This document shows, one piece after another, positions 1 to 10,794 of a stretch of 64,000 bases of DNA. Source of the DNA: Heloderma charlesbogerti (Eukaryota > Chordata > Lepidosauria > Squamata > Helodermatidae); NCBI GenBank assembly GCA_026122225.1, contig JANEZZ010001951.1, positions 496,001-560,000 of the forward strand, given 5' to 3'. Below the pieces are notes generated by a model that was not told where the DNA came from, made no database searches, and was given only the letters and a program-made list of their open reading frames with translations. Made by a program: the position numbers and the translations under genes. The first letter of the stretch is position 1; the number at the start of each line of letters is the position of its first letter.

Positions 1-284
1 GAAATGCATTTTGTGATTCCAGAAAATACATGCATTGTTTACAGAAATGTCGTAACCATTGGAAACATTTCACGGTAGGCATAGCTCATTCAAATCTACA
101 TTTTAAACTTGAGACTAATTATTTATCATTTGCAGTAAATAATGGATGCTTACAACCTCACTTATTAATGGAATTGATGCCTCTAATTAAATATTAGGTA
201 GATCTGGCTTGTTTTATTTCTGTCCTACATTTTTCAGGCGCTAATAACCTTCAGCTGTGGTGAGGGGAAAGGAGGAAGATTAAG
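1..284. other. No recognised feature
   Basis: AT-rich sequence without a long reading frame, tandem repeat or repeat family that I recognise. Confidence 0.5.
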
Positions 285-595
285 ATTGCAATCCTATACC
301 TACTTACCTGGGATTAAGTCCCATTGAACTTAATGGGACTTACTTCTGAGTAGTCATATAAAGATTGTTTTGTCAGGCTGGTATAGAATTGTGCTGTATG
401 GCAGCAATCCTGAACATTCTTACTAGGGAATAAGTCTTACTGAAATCAATGAGGCATACTTTTGAGTAAGTGCATTTAGGATTGTACTGTGAGCCTTTGA
501 ATAGCAGTACTATCCTATACATGTCTATTCAAAGTCAAAAGTAAGCCTCATTGAGTTCAATGAGATTGCTTCCAAGTAAATGGGTACAGATTTTT
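285..595. repeat. Three adjacent copies of a short palindromic MITE
   Basis: Three imperfect palindromes follow each other (about 285-358, 404-492 and 512-590). Each is built from a block like AATCCTATNCATG, then AAGTCCCATTGA, its near reverse complement TCAATGGGACTTACTTC, and a closing TAGGATTG. Further copies lie near 1075, 19106, 22327, 23196, 54358, 57728 and 61167. A self-complementary unit dispersed this way suggests a non-autonomous DNA transposon that can fold as a hairpin. I cannot name the superfamily because no clear target duplication is visible. Confidence 0.7.
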
Positions 596-639
596 GTTTT
601 CTAGAGTTTTGTTTTCTGCTGAAATCTTGGGGAAGCAGC

Positions 640-817
640 CTGTGGAGGCTGGTCGCTCTGATGTCAGTGGGGCGGTGAATCTGCTCTGGGTTTCAGACGG
701 AACCAGTCAGAATTCTAAAGGAGCTCTCCAAGGTGTTGGATAGCGCCTTTAGAGTTCTGACTGAAACCCGAAGCGGATGCACAGCCCCACTGACATTGGA
801 GCCACCAGCCTCCACTG
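640..817. mobile_element. Palindromic hAT-type MITE (CAGTGGAGGCTGG family)
   Basis: The two arms (about 640-725 and 745-817) are long inverted repeats: the right end reads CCACCAGCCTCCACTG and the left end is its near complement. Flanking octamers gaagcagc (632-639) and aaaatagc (818-825) agree at 5 of 8 positions and all differences are transitions, as expected for an aged 8-bp hAT duplication. No coding capacity. A second copy with an exact duplication lies at 44702-44832, and an end fragment near 56890-56935. Confidence 0.75.
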
Positions 818-1074
818 AAAATAGCTTGTTTTTAAAAGGATCCTTGAAACTATCAATCATTTAGTGCTTTGGGGAAAGGAGATGGGGCTATTTAGGGAGC
901 CCTGGCGAGCCAGATTTGGCTCCCTTCGCTGAGGTTCCCCATGCCTGAAATAGGCTAAGCTTTTAAGGACGGAGAGGGGGAGACTAATCTGGCAAAAAGG
1001 AGAGACATGTAAACGTATGCAGAAATTATAAAATTGTTCATGTATAAATTGGCTGTTACGCTTAGACTTCAGTC

Positions 1075-1213
1075 CTAAACCTACTTCCTATGAAGTAAGT
1101 CCTATTACCACTTCTGCATGATCACACTGCACAGCTGCAGTTTTACGTACACTTACTTGAAACTAAGCCTCATGGAAAGGAATGGAATTTACTTCCAAGT
1201 GCACATGGTTAGG
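1075..1213. repeat. Diverged palindromic MITE, AATCCTATGCATG family
   Basis: Begins with TCCTAAACCTACTTCC, contains AAGTAAGTCC and ends with TTACTTCCAAGTGCACATGG. This is the same inverted-repeat layout as the cluster at 285-595, but the centre is expanded by about 60 bases. Confidence 0.5.
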
Positions 1214-1330
1214 TCAGGGCTACAAGAAAAATATATTTGTATTTATTTATATTATCAGATGGACATGTAATTCAATACTTTTTAAATATAAAAAATATTT
1301 AGACAATTTACCGAAAACTATTATTCCAAT

Positions 1331-1386
1331 GGGACCGCGGTGGCTTAGTGGTTAAGACGCTGAACTGCAGACTGGAAGGTATTATG
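1331..1386 (+). mobile_element. Tailless retrocopy of a tRNA-like SINE head
   Basis: The segment has a pol III A-box-like block (GTGGCTTAGTGGTTAAGACG) and then what would be the anticodon arm of a tRNA-type SINE head, stopping before any B box. It is bounded by a perfect 12-base direct repeat TATTATTCCAAT (1319-1330 and 1387-1398). The direct repeats argue for L1-like target-primed insertion of a 3'-truncated transcript, like the tailless retropseudogenes known in mammals. The first repeat base is ambiguous because ATTATG precedes the second copy. Confidence 0.6.
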
Positions 1387-1399
1387 TATTATTCCAATA

Positions 1400-2920
1400 C
1401 ATAATAGAAGGGTGCCAGTTAAAAAAAAAATCAGTCCATATAATTTGTCCAGTTGTTCTATGAACCATATTGGTCAGTTTGTCCATATGTTACGTGCCAT
1501 ATCTGATGTTTAAAGTAGCTATACTTTAATGGTAGAAAATGTTGTTTTTTTCCCAGTGACAAGGTTAACAATCAAATGTTTGCATTCTGTGTTAAGTATA
1601 TCCATTATAAAATTTAACAGCTTTGTTAATGCATCAAATTTTAATCTGATTCCGGTGATTTGATTCATTGAGTCCAATAAGTTTGAACATTTGAGCACAA
1701 GCATAAGATAAGAAATAAATCTGTATCAACCAACCCACATTTCCAACATCCAAACCTATGCATATTTTATATGGAAACAACAATTAATCCCATGGAAAAA
1801 AAAATAAGTTGTGCATATTTTTCCAATCTGTAGTTTTTAAAAAATCATGACATGCTTATTCTCTTACAGCCTCATCCTATGCATGCAGAACCAGCCTTAG
1901 GGGTGGGCGAGCTGGGCAGTCATATGCAGCGCCAAGCTGTCTTTTTGGAATGGCCTGTCCACAGTGAGCTAGGGTGGCAAAAAAAACCCCAAGTGTCTGT
2001 AACCTTTCTTTCAAGGTTCTACAGGTTGTTTGGGTACTAAATGCAGAAACGATCTTCCTTCAGTTAGCTTTAAGATATGTTTCTTTTTCAGTTTCCACTT
2101 TGATGTCATTTGCGCTAGGTCCAAATCAGTGGAGCACAGCTTTGCTTTGAGGTAACGTTACCGAGCACTTAGCACTTGGAATACTGTAAACACTGTATAA
2201 ATAATAATAAAATAAAGGCATAAAGCCGTAAGCTGCAAGAGGTCAGCTGGATACCTTTTTTATTTATAACTCTTATTTATTGTTTTTTAAGATAAAAATA
2301 ATGGATATTTGAAATTAAAGAATGCTTACCAAAAGATAGGAACTGCTGCAACCCCCCCCCCCCAATATAAGTAAAACCTGTGACAGTTCTGCTGTGTTGC
2401 ATAGTGCACTGCCACTGCTCTGAATGTGGCTTTTTGAATTTTGGCTTTTGCAAGCTATAGCCCAGTGGCTGAGAGATCAAAGTTTTGAGCAATGTTGTTC
2501 TGGATGGACATCACACCTGCACCAGGCCCCATAAATCCCTCTGGGTAGCCCTGCAAAACTGAGTACAAGGGTGGGGGCACCAAAGGCACTCCTCATCCAG
2601 GGCACTATTTTTCCTAGGGCTGGCTCTGTATGCCTGTCTAGTTAAAAGTAAGTTCCACTGAGTTAACTGGAGATTATAGATTTTGCAGGCATTGGCAATC
2701 ATGTATCTCTGTTGTACTAAAATAGTGAACTGAGAATTGATCCAGGGTGCCTTAACACTGTCATAACTGGCAAACTCAAAATGGCTGATTCCCATATGAT
2801 TGATGTCTAGCTCCAGTTAAAATACCAGGAATAAGAACATATTTTAAAAATCCATGTAATTTGACTTAACTTTCTGTTTAGTTTTAATTGACTTCAGCCC
2901 TGCTGAAAATCTGAAGACGT
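1400..2920. other. Mostly unassigned sequence
   Basis: A 10-bp-arm hairpin (1381-1405: ATTATGTATT, AATACATAAT) overlaps the left edge. Around 2160-2215 a short stretch ending ATAAATAATAATAAAATAAA resembles a LINE 3' terminus. A C run lies at about 2352-2363. No plausible exon was seen. Confidence 0.4.
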
Positions 2921-2924
2921 TCCC

Positions 2925-3325
2925 AGCTAAATCTTTGGAAGAGACCTTTCTCTCTGTCCCACGACCACCAAGGCATGTTTGCCAGGAACACGAGAGAGGC
3001 CTTCTCAGCAGCTGCTCTCAGGTTCTGAAACTCCCCATCAAAGGAGGCAAGTGTAGCTCCATCTTGATTGTCCTTCCAGTAGGCAAAGACATTTTTATTC
3101 AGGCAGGCTTTTGGTTGTTAAGCTGTCTTGTTTGCTGAACTAGGTTTTTCGCTGGTGGCTGCTGTTTATTTCTTATTTCATTTCAACACCAGCTGAGTTT
3201 TTAATCGATGTGGTCGTTTTAATTATGTAGCATTTGATCTGTATTTTATTATTGCTAGCCACCTTGAACACTATTTTAGTGGAATGGCGGGATTTAAATG
3301 AAATAAATAAATGCATAAATACATG
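2925..3325 (+). mobile_element. L2-like LINE 3' fragment
   Basis: Bases around 3085-3115 read as the closing L2 ORF2 motif (Lys-Thr-Phe-Leu-Phe-Arg-Gln-Ala-Phe type), followed by an AT-rich 3' UTR that ends GGCGGGATTTAAATG and AAATAAATAAATG, the usual L2 terminus. Strongly 5'-truncated and decayed. Upstream boundary is approximate. Confidence 0.6.
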
Positions 3326-3329
3326 TTAG

Positions 3330-4310
3330 CTAATCCATCATTCTAAATCTATGTGTGTAGTCTGAAACTAATTTATAAATGCAGCATAGTTTTGAAAAAA
3401 ATTAAAATTAGTAATGCAGTTGAACAAGGCAGAGGTTTCCCATGCACTTTTAGCATACAAGCCTGTACTTGTGTAGCCTGATAATATTTCACCTGAAGGT
3501 GTCATCATGAAAGCTGCAAGAATGTCTGTTGCTCTATCTCTGGTAGTATATTTATAAGTCATATGTAACTTGTAACTACAGGGCTTGCTTAGTTGACATC
3601 CCTGATGTATTCCTTTTCTAGAAATCATTAGCTTTTGTCACACTGTATCCTGAACTACATGAACGACTACCACACTTCTTTAAAAACAAAAAAGCAGGTT
3701 ATGATCCTAGCCCTCATGGTTGTTTTTTTTTACTGCTGCTCTAAGTTTAGTTTTTGTTTTTTGTTTTGCTATTTGTGTGATTTGGACGGTGGCAAGGAGA
3801 GGACACAGGAAGTCCCATTCTGCAAGTAGTAGCTTTCTGCTTGCAGAACAACATTTATGAATCCAGCCCTATGATTCTACGATGTCAGATTTATTATCTA
3901 GCAACTACAGTTTACCTGTCAAGTTCATGGAAATGGAATGTGGAATTCTATTGAAGTAAATTATTAACATATTCAAGTTAACCATGACATATTTTTTTTG
4001 CCTGCAACATGTTTTCAGGATGGCCACTGGTGATGACCAAATTACCTATTCCTGGTTTATTACATTGGTTCATGACTAACGCTGAGCTGGAAGGCACCAA
4101 CATACCTGTCTCCTAGTATAAGAGTTTTAATTGCAGACCAAAACCTGGAACTATACTGAAGCACATTTGAAATCATGCTGAAATTATGGCTTCAATTATA
4201 GGGAATTCTTCCTGGTGGTGTTGGCATAAATTCAGTACTAATTCATGGTCCCACTTAGCACGTGGACAGCCACTGTTTCATTTCAGCCCAAATTCCAAAG
4301 TGCATGTAGC
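3330..4310. other. No recognised feature
   Basis: Unassigned sequence. Only short reading frames without family resemblance, and no tandem repeat. Confidence 0.4.
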
Positions 4311-4311
4311 A

Positions 4312-4399
4312 CAAACTTCCCCAACATGGCCATGCTGGCTAGGGATGATGGGAGTTGTAGTCTGACACACCTCGAGGGCACCAGGTTGGGGAAAGTTGA
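4312..4399. mobile_element. Internally deleted hAT-type MITE (CTCCAGATG family)
   Basis: The left end CAAACTTCCCCAACATGG passes almost directly into the right arm (GATGGGAGTTGTAG ... ACCAGGTTGGGGAAAGTTG). Most of the left arm present in the full copy at 40522-40652 is missing. Confidence 0.6.
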
Positions 4400-4678
4400 C
4401 TAATGAATAGGGTTGCCTGACTAGCTTATCAGGAGCACAAAACAGATTTTTAACCATGTCACTGCAAATCTTCCTAATGGGAATTAAACAAGCATGATGC
4501 AAAATTGTACTCTGTGCTTGTCATGCTTGAATCTCACAGCTAGCACAGTTTAATCCAGGCTGCTGGCCTGGAAAACAATTCAGATAGCCATGTGCAAAGC
4601 AGTCATGTGAACAATTTGGCACAACAGATGATAGATCATGATCATCTTGTGCAACATCTCCAATATTTAATTTGTTTA

Positions 4679-4786
4679 GGGCACAATCCTATGCATGTTT
4701 AGTCAGAAAAAACTGACATAGCTGGCTGAGGAATGCTGGGAGTTGTAGGACTTTTTTCTGTCCAAACATACATAGGATTACGCCCT
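4679..4786. mobile_element. MITE with about 33-bp terminal inverted repeats
   Basis: The left end GGGCACAATCCTATGCATG and the right end CATACATAGGATTACGCCC are inverted copies continuing through an AGAAAAAA/TTTTTTCT block. The core is a short piece resembling the CTCCAGATG MITE arm (TGCTGGGAGTTGTAGGAC). No coding capacity. Confidence 0.65.
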
Positions 4787-5224
4787 TATAAACAGTTGTA
4801 TGTAATGACTGGGTGGAGAAGTCTGTGCCAAGGGCCCATCATAGCAGACTGGGTGCTACAGATGTGAACATGATTTCATGCCATGTACAAGAATACCCAC
4901 GGGACCCTTATGACTGAGGGGAGTAAAAATTGTATATGTCCTGGCCCAATATTTTTTCCCTTCACCCCAGCAAGGGCATTCTGATGAGCATATAGATCCC
5001 ACCAATTGCCCACAAGGGCTTGTCCAAGAACATATGAATCTGAAAGCTCCATTTAAATGAATGGGAAAAACCTGCTTCTGCTATAGCTCTGTATCCCAGT
5101 CTACACTGTGTTCTGGTGCCAGTGAGTACCATGGGATGTTAGAGACATACTAGATTGTTTGAGCTTTCATAGTCAAGAACTTAATATTAAATTATATTAA
5201 ACTACTTATCCTTTCTTTGTGCCC

Positions 5225-5440
5225 CTCTGTTTTCCCAATTATATCCTTTGTTAATTAATTACAATTAATTACATTTAATTATATTTATTTAATTAACCAC
5301 TTTTCTTCCATAGAATCCAAAGCATTATACATGGGGGTTCCCAGAAAGTCTCCCATACATACATTGACCAGACTCAGGTCTGCTTAGCTTCAGCAAGGTT
5401 GCTGCTTGATGTGTCTTCAGACCATACCTGGGATCTCTTT
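5225..5440 (-). mobile_element. 5S rRNA-derived SINE with an AT-rich LINE-like tail
   Basis: On the minus strand the segment reads GAAGCTAAGCAG, then TGGT, ATGGGAGAC and CTGGGAA with the spacing of vertebrate 5S rRNA nucleotides about 50-105. These cover the A box, intermediate element and C box of the internal pol III promoter. The 5' third of 5S is not recognisable. After the 5S part come ATTCTATGG and an ATTAAATAAATATAATTAAA-type tail resembling an L2 or RTE terminus rather than CR1. It shares the 5S origin with the element at 14451-14603 but not its tail. Confidence 0.7.
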
Positions 5441-6198
5441 CCTGGCCTCCCAAAAGCTCTTTGAGGAAATCATTTAAAGCACACATAAACACAATCATAT
5501 GTACATACATTCGCACACAATTTTGCTGCTTAAGAAAATGACATAGGCTCTTAAAGCTATTGGAAAATATTTGGGATTCAGAAGCTTTAGCAATTTTGAT
5601 GTTTTGAAATGGATACTTCTGTGCCAGTTTCACCTGGTTTTGATGTCAACACTTCAATTTTTTTAAAACCTCTGTTTTCATTCTTAAGCAAGCAGTGTTC
5701 CAAATGGTTGAAATTCCAGAAGTTAAAAGGTACACGAGTTTGATTAAACAGGGATTAGCAGCAGTACATTCCTGATTTTTCTGAAAACATTTCAATTTCT
5801 TGCCCTTGGGTTTTCCCCCCTCTCAAAGTGTTTTTTTCTGGTTTACATCCAAAAACGTGGGAGTGAAATGGAATGGAGGATCTGAAAGATAGTATCTTGA
5901 GCTGCAACCTTGCCTACTAGTCCCTTTCCTATTTAATACTGAAGAAGTGAACTGGTGGAATGAGTGGAGGAATTGAGAGCACACATCAGGAGGCAGACGT
6001 GACTAAAAGCAGCTCCACATTGCCAAAGCCCTGAAACAAAAGCAATTGACTGGAAGCAATTGTCTCAACAGAAACTGTCATTTATACATTCCTCTTGCTT
6101 TCTCTACAAGCCAAAGTGAGATGGGATCAGTTCTTCAGGTCCCAGACTTTAAAAAATGTCACCCTAGAGGCAAATAACACAAAAACTCTGCCTGAAAA
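5441..6198. other. No recognised feature
   Basis: Unassigned single-copy-looking sequence with no exon-like frame. Confidence 0.4.
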
Positions 6199-6282
6199 TG
6201 TGTGTGTGTGTGTGAGAGAGAGAGGGGGGGGGGATACTGCACACAGCAGAGAAGGACTCTTGATAACAACAACAACAACAAA
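6199..6282. repeat. Compound simple repeat (TG)n(AG)n(G)n and (AAC)n
   Basis: TG, AG and G runs at 6199-6233, and an AAC run at 6265-6282. Reading frames crossing this stretch are artefacts. Confidence 0.9.
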
Positions 6283-6769
6283 AATAGCTTCCCGGTTTGT
6301 GGCATTTTGCCATGATATAAAAATGTAATAAAACACACACACATGGATTTACATACATTCTTCCCAAGAATTGTTTCATGAACAGTTGGCTTTAGTTACA
6401 CAGGGGATGCATTTTGTTCGTTGTGTAAAACTCATCAGACGAATTAAGAATGTTTCAAAGGTTCTGATGTCTGAATCTGCAAGCTTCATCATCCCCAAGA
6501 GTCCATCAATAGGAAGTAAAATTAAAAGGAAGTGTGAAACAGTTTGGTTCTGTGCCATGAAGCATTCCATTGTGAGACCGAGGGGTGATTCTCAAGCTAT
6601 GACCTAACAGGCCTCTCCAGATAACCAGACTATAGTGCAACAAATGTGAAGTTGTTGTACATGATTTGAATCATTTCATTCCATCAAGATCCTCTGTTTG
6701 GAGAGACCACATTTTCCCAAGTACTCTACATTTTATTTATGTATTACAGTTGTATTTTATCCATCTTCC

Positions 6770-6960
6770 AAGGAGCTCAGAGCAGTGTTTCAGCTTCACA
6801 ACAACCCTGTGACGTAAGCTTTGCTGGCAGAAAGTGACTTGCACAAGGTGACACAGTGAACTTTATAGCTAAATTGGGATTTGAACCTGGGTTTTCTACA
6901 CTGCAACCCAACATGCTAGCTGCTGCACAGGATTGGTCCTTGAGTAGTGGGATCATGTGA
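6770..6960 (-). mobile_element. MIR-like (CORE) tRNA-derived SINE
   Basis: In this orientation the segment shows the familiar inverted MIR order: AACAACCCTGTGACGTAAG, then GTGACTTGCACAAGGTGACAC, then GGGATTTGAACCTGGG. The last is the reverse complement of a pol III B box, so the tRNA head lies at the right end. Old and diverged. Confidence 0.6.
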
Positions 6961-7718
6961 TTCTTTTCCTGATTAGAAGGGCTATTGAAATTGGCTATGC
7001 TGTCTGAAAACTAGTTGCTTGACTATCAGAGGGGCCTGTTGAATGTTGCACATTGCATCAACCATGGCAAGAAACACAACATCTTTACTACGACCCAAAC
7101 ATCAGCAGCCTGCAAAGAGAGGAATTACAGGGTAGGTGAAACTGACTAGTTCCAAGGCAAAAAATAGAGAAGACCTCTTGTGAGTTTCACCTTTGGCAGT
7201 TGTGATTTTAGAAGGATTTGCAGGCAGGGAAGAAAATAAGTTGGCTTCTCTGTAATTCGCCTTGAAATTTAGGGTTTTACCCTTAAAGTCAAGCTAAAAA
7301 TACTTTAAATAAAGTAAATAATACAATTTAGCAAGCCCTCCTCTTTGAAACCTAAGCAGGCCCTTTTTGTGTGAAGGAGTCTGGAGAGCACATGGTTTAA
7401 GCTTTAGGTAAAATGGGGGAGGGCAGAGAACCAACAGTATAGCTTCCCACTTCCCCCACCAAAAAACCCTAGAACAGAGTGTCAAGTTACATTTGTATCT
7501 GAAAATGTGGCATGCAATGTGGGGTGGGGTGCAATTTTTTTAATCCTCTGTGTAAACTTTCCCTGCTGTTAGTTTTCTATGTGTGGGAATTAATATACAT
7601 ACATGCATTGGAGAACATTCAAACATGTGATCTCCCACCTGGAGCCTGAAGTAGCAAACTCATAAGAGCTGTGCCATGTAATTTTAAAAAAGAAGAAGGT
7701 CCAATGTATACTTATCCA
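6961..7718. other. No recognised feature
   Basis: Unassigned sequence between the MIR-like SINE and the hAT element. The frames present are short and unrelated to known families. Confidence 0.4.
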
Positions 7719-7726
7719 GCAGGGAC

Positions 7727-8153
7727 TATGGATGTTCATTGCTGGGAAATCTGATTCTTTTTTTTTGGCTCGATGGAGTTCTGCAGCAATTTGTGTCTGC
7801 AAGCTGAGCTGCAGGCTCCCCCCTGAACTCTGGGAACATTTTTGCGCTTTTTTCCATGGGAAGGTTCTGCAGTTTGTGCAAATTACATCTGAATTTGCAC
7901 AAATCACACGAATTCGGCCATAATTTGCGCAAATTTGGCCATATTTTGTGCAAATTGCTCAGAAATTTGTGCACATTGCAGAATCTCCCCGCTCCCCCCA
8001 ACTGTGCAAAGCGCCTGAAAAATCCATGAACTGGCCTGACTCACTGCAGATCAAGTCGGGTGTCACAGCAGGAACCGGAATGAAGTCCGAGGGGCCAAAC
8101 CTAGGAACACTCATCAAACTGCACCCCCCAAACGGATTTCTCCAGCATCCCTA
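7727..8153. mobile_element. hAT-type non-autonomous transposon (TAGGGATG family) with exact TSD
   Basis: Element of 427 bp flanked by an exact 8-bp duplication gcagggac (7719-7726 and 8154-8161). Ends are TATGGATGTTC and AGCATCCCTA, matching the TAGGGATG/CATCCCTA ends of the copies at 10335-10786 and 49779-50122. The interior repeats variants of TTTGCACAAAT/ATTTGTGCAAA, giving it much internal self-complementarity. No transposase frame. Confidence 0.88.
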
Positions 8154-8553
8154 GCAGGGACATGGGAGCTGCTTCCCTGTGGCCTCTTCCCATACTGCTC
8201 CAGCATTTCTTGGGATACAGGACCCATGTGGGTGGGTTGCAAGGTTCCTTCCCAGCTGAATGTCACTCCCCACTGTGGTCTGGGAACTCCCAGGAAAGCA
8301 GCTTTCACAGTGCTAGCTGGTAAGCGTGGATTTGGCCCTGATCAAGGCTTATGCAGATGACTCTCACTGAGGGATTAGGAACATTGTTTCAGCAGACCCC
8401 TCCCCCCCATGCCCAGACATGCAGGATGCTTTTGTGCACAGTGGTCTCCTTCTCCCACCAGGCCATGTGGTTTACAGAGGTTTGTGGTCAAGGGTGGACT
8501 GCACAGTTTACAGGACTAACTGTCTGTACTAGAGCCTGACCATAACTGAGTCT

Positions 8554-8803
8554 CAGAGCTGGCCCTATCATTAGGCACAGTGAGGCAGGTGCTGTGTGTG
8601 TGCGTGTGTGTTCATGCGCAGAGCAGTGGCAAGGGATTGGGGTCTACCCTGTGCCCCATAAGCTAGGTTTCTGCCCTCAGGTGCAGTGGAGTGTTGAAGA
8701 AAGATTCAGCTGTGAGTCCTGTTGGCTTCTCTATGTGGAATAGGGGAGGAGCGCCATCTTGTCCTTTGCCCCAGCCAGCAAAATGTCTTGGGCTGGCCCT
8801 TGT
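8554..8803. mobile_element. hAT-type element, CAGGGCTGGCC family, copy 1
   Basis: Starts CAGAGCTGGCCCTATCATTA and ends CTTGGGCTGGCCCTTG. Collinear with the copies at 28069-28348 and 49089-49381 (shared blocks include CCATCTTGTCCTTTG and AAAATGTCTTGGG). A TGTGTG/GCGTG insertion replaces the early part. Flanking octamers do not match convincingly, so the family call rests on the other copies. Confidence 0.7.
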
Positions 8804-9138
8804 TGTCATTTGTGTTGAACTGGAGTAGCAGTGACATGCTCATGAAATGCCATTTTTCTGACTCTCCTCTGAATGCTTCCTCCAGCTTCTGCCTTTCCCC
8901 ATGGAGGAGGGGAGTAAGAGATGGTGGCTAATCTGTTCTGGTTTCTTTCTGAATGTTCTGGCTCTAGGGCAGCCTGTACACCTCAAGGCCAAAGAAATGA
9001 TGCAACCCACTTGCCATCCCATGGGTTGTGTGTGACCCACCAGGTGGTTGATATTCCCTTTCCTGGTGGCAACATGCAGTCCCAGCACACAGGGCTGACG
9101 GACCATGTAGTTGGCTTCCTGGATCACAAGTTGTGCAA

Positions 9139-9373
9139 GGGTGCTTCCAGACAGAAGGCTCCCAGCACTATGAATCAGAAAGCGTCATGCAGCTATTCCA
9201 TGCAGCTATTTCTCAACAGATTTTCTATGGCAAGAAAAAAAGACAGAAGAAGTGGTGGTGGTGGGGAAATAGGAGGGTTACAAATGGAAGATGACATCAT
9301 CTGGATCCCCCCGTAAAATTCTGTGAATGAAGCAGTGTGAATACAGAATAAAAGCCTGGTCTGGAAGCACCCC
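9139..9373. mobile_element. Inverted-repeat element, GGGTGCTTCCAGAC family
   Basis: Left end GGGTGCTTCCAGACAG and right end GTCTGGAAGCACCCC are inverted copies. The core holds TGGCAAGAAAAAAAGACAGA and AATTCTGTGAATGAAGCAG. Related copies are at 39275-39900 (interrupted), 28935-29100 (right part) and possibly 10088-10275. Target duplication not clear, so superfamily unassigned. Confidence 0.7.
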
Positions 9374-10087
9374 AGGTCTTTTCTAGTGTGTTTATGTTTT
9401 AATCATGTTGTTGATTTTATATGCTTTTTATTATTATTTTCTACATGGATCTGAGCATTGTATTAGAAAAACAAAGTCTGCTTCCAAATGGATTGCTTCT
9501 AGGGCTAATAATAATTGTTTTTCTACTGTAAACTACAGGTGGAATTGCAAATTCTTCTCTGCATTACCTCCAATAGTGCAATGTTTTTACATTTATATCC
9601 TGCTATATTCTCTCCAGTGAGCAGTACCATAGTTGTTGTGGGTGCGGAAGGCCCAATTCACCTCAGAAACCATTTGAAAACAGAGAAATCCTTAAAAAAA
9701 ACCAACACCTACAATTTATTTAATGCTAAGCATTTATTCATTTAAGTGTGATTGCCCAGTACTACCCTTGAAGTGCCCATATCCAAATTATGTAATGTTT
9801 GTTTTGGATCAGGAATGTAGATTGGAAGTGTTTAATGCTGGTGTGTGTGTGTGTGGGGGGGACACACCACATTGATAAAATGGTAATGACCACAAAGTGT
9901 TTTTTTCATCATTACAACACACACACTGTTGTAGCACTATGGTGCTGTAAGACTCATTTCAGTGGTATAATTTCAAAGACTGATTTAAAGAGGAATAAAT
10001 AGGGTGATAAAATGGTGCCCGCTGCAAAGATTATAGTGAATGTGTGTTAATGTGTGATAGGTTCACCTGTGACAGGATCACCTCTTA
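9374..10087. other. Unassigned sequence with a short TG/G tract
   Basis: A (TG)n(G)n tract lies at about 9840-9861. Nothing else recognised. Confidence 0.4.
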
Positions 10088-10275
10088 AAAAAGAATAGCA
10101 CTAAAGGCATCTACACCTGGGGAGATTGTGCTACTCTTCTGTCCATCTCAAAAAAATCAGACTTCCTGCGGTAAGAAAAAAGATGGGAGATGCTCTGGGA
10201 GAACAAAGGACAACAAATGGATGATGACATGTGGAATTCCTATCAAGTGTGAGTGAACAAGGCATCCTGAGTCTA
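10088..10275. repeat. Diverged relative of the GGGTGCTTCCAGAC element
   Basis: Contains GGTAAGAAAAAAGATGGGAG and CAAATGGATGATGACATGTG in the order seen in the copy at 9139-9373, but the terminal repeats are degraded. Confidence 0.4.
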
Positions 10276-10334
10276 TGCTAAATGCCAAGTGAACTTCAAA
10301 CACACAAAGACATGTGCTAGGCATGCACTGTGGC

Positions 10335-10786
10335 TAGGGATGTCAGAGAAATCTACAACAGAACCAGATGAGTTCAGATTTTTATGAATCTGACCTGAGG
10401 ATTCCACACTGGACCAGCTGTCCCCCTGTTGGGCAGATTCCACAGACTTGCAGACCATTTTTCTAACCTTGAAGAATTTTGCGCAAATTTCATCATAGAA
10501 AAATATGCAAAAATTAAAAAAACTATCCAAAAATGCGCATTTGCACCATAGGCTAAAGCGTGAAAATAAGTATTTGGGGAGGAGGATTTGTGCATTTTCT
10601 GGGAATTTGCACATTTTTGCTCATCTGCATTTGCACAGATTAGCATTTGAGCTAACGCAAATTTGCACAAATTTGGAAATGAAAAACAACAACCAATTCC
10701 ATCAATGGGCAAATGATGGAACAAAAGATGTCTGACAACCCCCAAAACACAGATGGAAGAGATTCTTCACAATCCATACATCCCTA
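10335..10786. mobile_element. hAT-type non-autonomous transposon (TAGGGATG family)
   Basis: Element of 452 bp flanked by actgtggc (10327-10334) and actatggc (10787-10794), an 8-bp duplication with one transition. Ends TAGGGATGTC and ATACATCCCTA are inverted repeats. The interior holds many GCAAATTTGCAC-type motifs, as in the copy at 7727-8153. No transposase frame. Confidence 0.85.
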
Positions 10787-10794
10787 ACTATGGC

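Noticed and set aside
1331..1386. Functional tRNA gene
   Set aside because: Only the A-box half is present, with no B box or acceptor 3' strand.
6127..6379. Overlapping minus-strand frames with Thr-His and Leu-Leu runs
   Set aside because: They arise from TG, AG and AAC simple repeats.
8921..9316. 131-codon plus-strand frame
   Set aside because: Much of it lies within the GGGTGCTTCCAGAC repeat; no domain is recognisable.
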